Shown in pieces: positions 58,637 to 64,000 of a stretch of 64,000 nt of DNA (its first letter is position 1; every line of letters begins with the position of its first letter). Source of the stretch: Liopterus haemorrhoidalis (lineage: Eukaryota; Arthropoda; Insecta; Coleoptera; Dytiscidae); NCBI GenBank assembly GCA_963971575.1, contig OZ020617.1, positions 25,320,700 through 25,384,699 of the forward strand, written 5' to 3'. The translations under genes and the position numbers were made by a program. A model generated the notes under the pieces. That model was not told where the DNA came from, searched no databases, and worked only from the letters and a program-made list of their open reading frames with translations.

Positions 58637-58744
58637 TACTGCAAATAAAACTCAATATTATACGATTTTATCATATGGATATGTAGGTACTATGTAAGTA
58701 ATAATAATAATTGGTTCCCTTCGCCTAGGCATCGCATAGGGCTG
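58637..58744. other. Short non-coding stretch
   Basis: Nothing recognised; no RTE coding resumes clearly after the MITE. Confidence 0.4.
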
Positions 58745-58865
58745 ACAGAAGAAGTTTTCAGTTTCTAGACTCCTATAATATTAAAATTACGTGTCCAGCG
58801 TGACTTTCCAACCAATACTACTATCCCTGTATAAAAAGGTACTCATTTACTTACGGTTAAGTCGG
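58745..58865 (-). mobile_element. SINE copy E, body only
   Basis: The minus strand has AAATGAGTACCTTTTTATAC, AGGGATAGTAGTATTGGTTG, GAAAGTCACGCTGGACACGT and GAGTCTAGAAACTGAAAACT, the family body order. The tRNA-like head is missing. Confidence 0.6.
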
Positions 58866-61800
58866 CCTTAAGAATAGACAGAGTGTTCGCTTAATGGTGT
58901 GTGTTACCAATACTCATTTATGTCCTATTACTCAGAATGGGGCCTAATAGTATTTTACGCTTAAAATTATATTCCAGTACGTACGGGTAACGTCAATTGC
59001 TTCGTGTAATGTCGTATCTACATGCGATGGTACACGATCGCCTATGGCGACGTGGTGGTATAAAACTTTGAGCGTCAGTGAAGCTAAAATTGATATTAGG
59101 TAGAACACTCTGTATACTTAAGTTAAATATTGTGAAGTAAGCCCAGGAGCTTACTTCACAGTATCGAAATATGAAAACTCCGAAGTTGTGCATGGAGTCA
59201 CACACATGTTGTTACAATAAAACTATTTAACGAAATTGAATGGCAGAGGATTCGTACAATAAAATACTTACCTAAAGGTAAAATCGATGTTGGTACTTTA
59301 GTAGCAGTATCCACGTTGTCCCTTCCTGAAATCAAATTTGTTAATTTCATTTTCTTCCGTATTTCGGCACAGGAAGCTCGGATATGTAACATATGATAAC
59401 ATTATTGTATAATCATCGAGCAAAAGTTATATACAACAACGAATGTAAATTTTATACGAAAAGAAATCAATGTCAAATTTATATATCGAATAATGTATCA
59501 CACTGTATTCTGTAGGGCAAATAAAAAATAACATCTTCGTATCGTGTTAGCCTAAAAAGAATCCGAGCCAATTATTTTCGGGTGAGTGGTTGTGGACGAC
59601 ATCAAATGTTCATTCATTCTGTATCTCTTAGGTTAAGATGTATAGAGGAAGGGAAGTCTCACTCCTAAGAATGGCGATGGCGATGGAAGGCGTTACTGCG
59701 AATGCACGAGATACTATATTGATCTCCCTATAGTAGGTATAACGCTACACGCAGACGAGGGAGAAGAGCGTACGCAACAGCGGAGGGACCCATAACGAAA
59801 GAATATATAAACTATAGAAAAAGAAGGGAATCCGTTGTGTGATCTTGTACACTCCCACAAAAATCATGCCAATTTATTCATGTTTCTTTTGAATCTTTTT
59901 TTCCAATTTGCTTTTCACAGAAGCGGCACTGGGCATTACAAAAAAGAAAACTATTATTTGTGATTTTCACCCTCTAAAAGCATAGCCAAGGGTTATAATT
60001 TATATTATAATATGGATTATGCCACTTCAAAGATTTTTTAACAAGATCCGCATTGATGTTTTTGTTAGGATTTCAGCAAAAAATTGGTTTAAAATGAAAC
60101 ATTGCAGAAGCAGCCATTAATATATGTCAAAAGATTATATTTTTCAATAATTTATAGCGTATACGGTTTTTATGCTAGAGTTAACATAACGTATTTTAAA
60201 TAAAATACATTAAAGATTTATGACGAAATAAATACATTCCAGCAAATAAAGTATTGCAGTTGATGCAATTAAAAGTGTGGAATTATATCTTATAATTCTC
60301 GATGCAAATTTGCATAATAAAATGTTATAAATTATCATACTTCACATATTATGTAGTACAACTGCAGACTCAAATTTTAATGCAAATTTCTTTTAGTACT
60401 CTAATTAAAGTACAAGGGCATACAGGATGATCGGTATCTATTATCAGTGTATTTTAGCAAAAAAAAAAAAAAAAATCTTAAAAGCTTACGGGGTAAAATT
60501 TTAGATTGTATGATATAATCAAGTATTATGAATATATCATGTTACACCAGACTAATTTCCTTTTTTTAATTGTAAAAAGCAATTTGAGCCATAAATTACA
60601 AAAAAAAAAAAAAAGTGTCACATGTAAAACAAATGATTTTATGATCAAAATGTCTAAAAACATTTCTTTATTTTTCGGAAATAGAATAATAAAAGAGAAA
60701 TAAATGATTGAAATTAGTATTTAGCCGAAGATCTTCTTTATTTCTTCTTGAAATTTGATTTAAATATGAACGGGGTTCTGTGTTAACTCCGACATTTTAA
60801 TAAAAAAATTCGGAATACAGTAAAACCGGTTAACAGTCAGGATACGTTATTATAATTTTGGGTACTCAGTATAACTACGTAAATAGGGATAGCTTTTGAT
60901 ACGAGTATATTATTTCACGTCGGCTAGTTCCAGAGGCCTAGGTTAAGATGATTGTTTTGATACTTTCATGAGGAAGTTAGCAGTTTTAATCTGGCCCTTA
61001 CTGTATTTTTAAACCTTCACACAGATACAGCAATTATTATCACAAAGTTCATGAACTTTGGGGGATTTTTTCGTGGTTTTGGCATCCTGCATGACGTATT
61101 TGAGTAAATGAAAGAATAATAAATATAACATTAAATAAAATAAATAAACATACATAATATATTTCCTGGTGTGCACACATTAATTAATATTCATATTAAA
61201 GTCATAAATTATAACCGTATGAAAAACTCGTAGTAACTTTAATATTCGTTTAACCGAGTTAACCTCCATTAATATATTCAGTTTAAATTAAATCAAGACT
61301 TATTATCACTAATTTAAAGTGCCGACATTGTCTGTCTCTTCTTTTGTCATTATCTTCTTCTTATAAGTGACTTTATAATAAATTGATAACTACACAAATT
61401 GCAGATAACAAAAGAATATAGAATAGAGCTAAATTTCCCTGCGGTATTTTCATTTATGATTTCATTAAGCATCGGTCTGCAGACGATCTGACTATGTACA
61501 TTATAACACTGCATTGCGGAAATAAAATAAAAGCAGAAAAAAAGTATCGTGTTGGATAACTCGAACCAATTATTTCTGGTCTACTGTATATGTGCTGGAC
61601 TACCAAATATATTCTCTCCATTTTAAATCTCGGGTAAGAGAGAACATAAAAATATACTGAAATGAAAAATTTTTAACAATTTCAGAATGAAAATTTAGAG
61701 GAATTTAGTTCGTATTTTATAATTATTAAAAATGTTATAGAAGTAAAAATATAGAGCTATATAGCTTTTCAGGTATTTCAATTTAGAGTATAATTTTAAT

Positions 61801-62911
61801 GAAATAGTTGAGATATTGTAGTATCTGTAGCTACATTTAATTTCCTCAGAACGCAATAAAAAGTTTACAGAATCGTTAAGAGAGGTTAACATTTGCTTTC
61901 AACTCCTGCAAACTAAATTAAACTGCTAGGAATTGAAAATGTTTTTTTGGTTGTGCGTTAGTGTTTCATACCTTTGGAAAAATTATATATCTTTGTAATG
62001 TTTATATATTGATAACCTGAATTCTCTGTTTCAGAATATCGATAATAAATGGAAAACGACAGTTATTCATTTCGGTTAGCCGGTTATTGTTGCGGTGTAG
62101 TTATTTGCCAAGGGGGAAATTTACCAGAGATATAAAATGGGAACTTGGACCCCCACCACCTAGTTTAAACAGCACATGAACTTGACAAACAATTATGCGA
62201 GTATATTTATATAAGGCATGTAAATAAATGTTACATGTATAATCTAATACGTTACACGTAAAGCTGCACGTAAAGTCCACATTAGCATCCTGTAATGTAT
62301 CGCATAAGGTGACACGCCGTGTAATGTTTTCATCTAATTTGGACGGGACCACGCGCACATGTTGAGAGGTTGGCTAAGCACTTGACCTAATCCGACCAGG
62401 TTTTTGTTACGAACACAAAGGAATCCGCTGAAATTGTTTAGACGCGTTCGAAGTAGTTTTGATGCTCGCAAGCATGGACGTTTTACACAAAGTTTACATA
62501 ACCTAGAGTAGATAGTAGATATTTGTTAATGCAGTTCCCTCATTATTTTTCTACGTTTCGCCAACAGTTTAGCTTCTTCACGATTTTTTGTTTGTTTGTA
62601 TATGTATCAGTTGCGAACGGTACTTAAAAGCGGCAGAGTTGCAGCACATACAAAATTAAATGAATTTAAACACAAAAAACGTTTATGGTTTTTTTCATTC
62701 TCTTTCTCTCTACAAATGTACTTAATTTTTAATTAAAGATTGTCACTGCTGTTATGCGTCGTGCGTAAGACAAATAGTTCGTCTACAGGTTATGATATAC
62801 AGTGACTCGATGTGCTGCGTGCTTTGGCAGCACCAACTGCTTATTGCTAAGCGGGGATAAGAATTAAGTGAGCGTAACGGTGGAATATGGTATACCTCCT
62901 ATCGGAGTTAC
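58866..62911. other. Non-coding stretch, nothing recognised
   Basis: No gene or terminus was recognised. A short GC-richer patch lies at 59640-59830. TTTCGCCAACAGTTTAGCTTC near 62567 (minus strand) weakly resembles the hammerhead-like motif at 46194. Confidence 0.4.
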
Positions 62912-62966
62912 GGTGCAAACAGCCATTGTTGATGTGCGCCAAAAATGTTAACTAACTAACTAACCT
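62912..62966 (+). mobile_element. Retroelement 3' end with hairpin tail (copy 3)
   Basis: The 29-nt hairpin (62912-62940, stem GGTGCA/TGCGCC with one wobble) is followed by AAAAATG and TTAACTAACTAACTAAC. It matches copies at 2082-2110 and 41998-42026 with a few changes. The upstream TTTA run is absent. Confidence 0.6.
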
Positions 62967-63356
62967 ATTGGAGCTACACAGGTTGGATTTTAAATCTTGC
63001 GAAGTGGACGTTTAACTACAGATGTTTTTGTATTTTTAATATTTCATTTTACTTTTGAGTTGTGGCATAAAAAATAATGTAATTCAAATTTTTTTAAAAT
63101 TTAATTAATTTTTAAAGAATTTCAAAAATAGAAGATGGATATAAGAAATGAAAAATAGGAAAACAGGATATCGCATGTTCTGTACATCCCACAAAGGGTT
63201 TTTTTTTCTCCTACATACTTGACTAATACATATTACATCATGAAATGTAATATTTATATATTTTATATGATATTATTTACAAACAAGTATGTAGTTAAAA
63301 AAATAAATAAAATAAAATTATCTTTATCTTAATAATCATTTTCTCAATACGCTTGT
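62967..63356. other. Non-coding stretch, nothing recognised
   Basis: AT-rich with no recognised feature. Confidence 0.45.
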
Positions 63357-63509
63357 CCTCACTTCGGTTGTTGATGACGTACCTCAATAAGCCTAATACA
63401 CAGCGTTTATGGAGGTTGCTATGCTATATGTACTTGTTATTTATCAGCAACCTCCACAAACGCTGTGTATTAGGTGTACTGAAGTACGTCACCTTCAGTC
63501 GAAGTGAGG
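63357..63509. mobile_element. Foldback MITE with about 64-base arms
   Basis: CCTCACTTCGGTTGTTGATG, ACGTACCTCAATAAGCCTAA and TACACAGCGTTTATGGAGGT on the left pair with the right arm from AGCAACCTCCACAAACGCTG to CAGTCGAAGTGAGG, with few mismatches. The loop is about 25 bases. Confidence 0.88.
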
Positions 63510-64000
63510 CTACCCTATAGTCTACGAATCGTGATCCCAGTATACCGGTATTGAAATTTCGGGTATTAAAATCCCTGTGTGCGGCTTTATATAGTACATT
63601 ATTCAATGTTATAACGATGTTTCTTTTAAATTTTTATCAGTTTCTTTTAAATTTGTTTTATGTATGTCATGTTATTGAATTTATAGTTATCAGAAAATAT
63701 TAGTAAATTCTATTTTACATTTTTTTTGCAAAATTTCTCTATCCAGACGTAGTAGTTGTTGTTAAAGTTGTATTTTCAGTATTCTCATTAATAAATTTGG
63801 TAAATGGATCGTATATTTTAGCTATTTGATATAAAAAGCAACGTTGACCAACAGATTTAGATACCTTATTTACACCTGCTTGTATCTTATTTCTCAGACA
63901 CGCACCCATTGTTTCTGGGTAGAGAAAGGAAGGTTGGACCAAAAATCTTTCCTTATAAGCCAAAAATTTCCTTGAGGGGACTCACTTTAAATTACAAGAA
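63510..64000. other. Non-coding right edge
   Basis: No recognised gene; a minus-strand open frame at 63739-63963 has no known motif and may be partial. Confidence 0.4.

Noticed and set aside
1..64000. CRISPR arrays, bacterial operons or tRNA/rRNA genes
   Set aside because: No spaced direct repeats of CRISPR type, no prokaryotic gene layout and no intact cloverleaf or rRNA core; the tRNA-like heads belong to SINEs.

Overview
The window is AT-rich eukaryotic DNA with no recognisable host protein-coding gene. Long stretches of non-coding sequence carry a dense, layered population of transposable elements in various states of decay. I-type and Jockey/CR1-type non-LTR elements, an RTE-type fragment, mariner, Tc1, pogo and hAT DNA transposons, tRNA-derived SINEs and foldback MITEs together suggest an arthropod, most likely an insect. 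No finer placement can be supported from this sequence alone.

Left end (1-11 kb). A decayed Jockey/CR1-like reverse transcriptase lies on the minus strand at the edge. The main feature is a full-length I-type LINE (2777-10456, plus strand) with a 5' UTR, an ORF1 with three CCHC knuckles, an ORF2 with endonuclease, reverse transcriptase and RNase H, a 3' UTR and a poly-A tail. It is bounded by a 10-bp target-site duplication with one mismatch. It landed inside an older dispersed repeat, called here the GACAGA family. It was then hit inside ORF1 by a 1.9-kb non-autonomous hAT element with 12-bp terminal inverted repeats and a perfect 8-bp duplication. That hAT element holds two nested foldback elements, another GACAGA copy and a SINE head.

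Middle (11-42 kb). This is mostly non-coding, studded with MITEs. These include a hAT MITE with a perfect 8-bp duplication (20816-21185), a foldback with long arms (21931-22876) and hAT-like MITEs that share a 38-40 bp tandem cassette. There is a pogo remnant (30332-31358) whose left end sits at the exact centre of a palindrome, and a Tc1 element (33918-35520) whose decayed transposase is interrupted by what looks like a real spliceosomal intron. A mariner copy that has lost its catalytic core lies within hAT-like ends (40017-41102).

Right part (42-64 kb). It holds a hammerhead-like RNA motif (46194-46223), two further long GACAGA copies, SINE copies, a hAT element containing a Jockey-like RT fragment (55927-56687), an RTE C-terminal fragment interrupted by a MITE (57885-58636), and a foldback near the right edge.

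No cooperating gene set is present. The interest lies in element architecture: nesting order, shared cassettes, shared 3' hairpins, insertions at palindrome centres, subterminal TATCGATA arrays and the intron in a Tc1 transposase. Element families were named from protein and terminus motifs read by eye; no database search was run.
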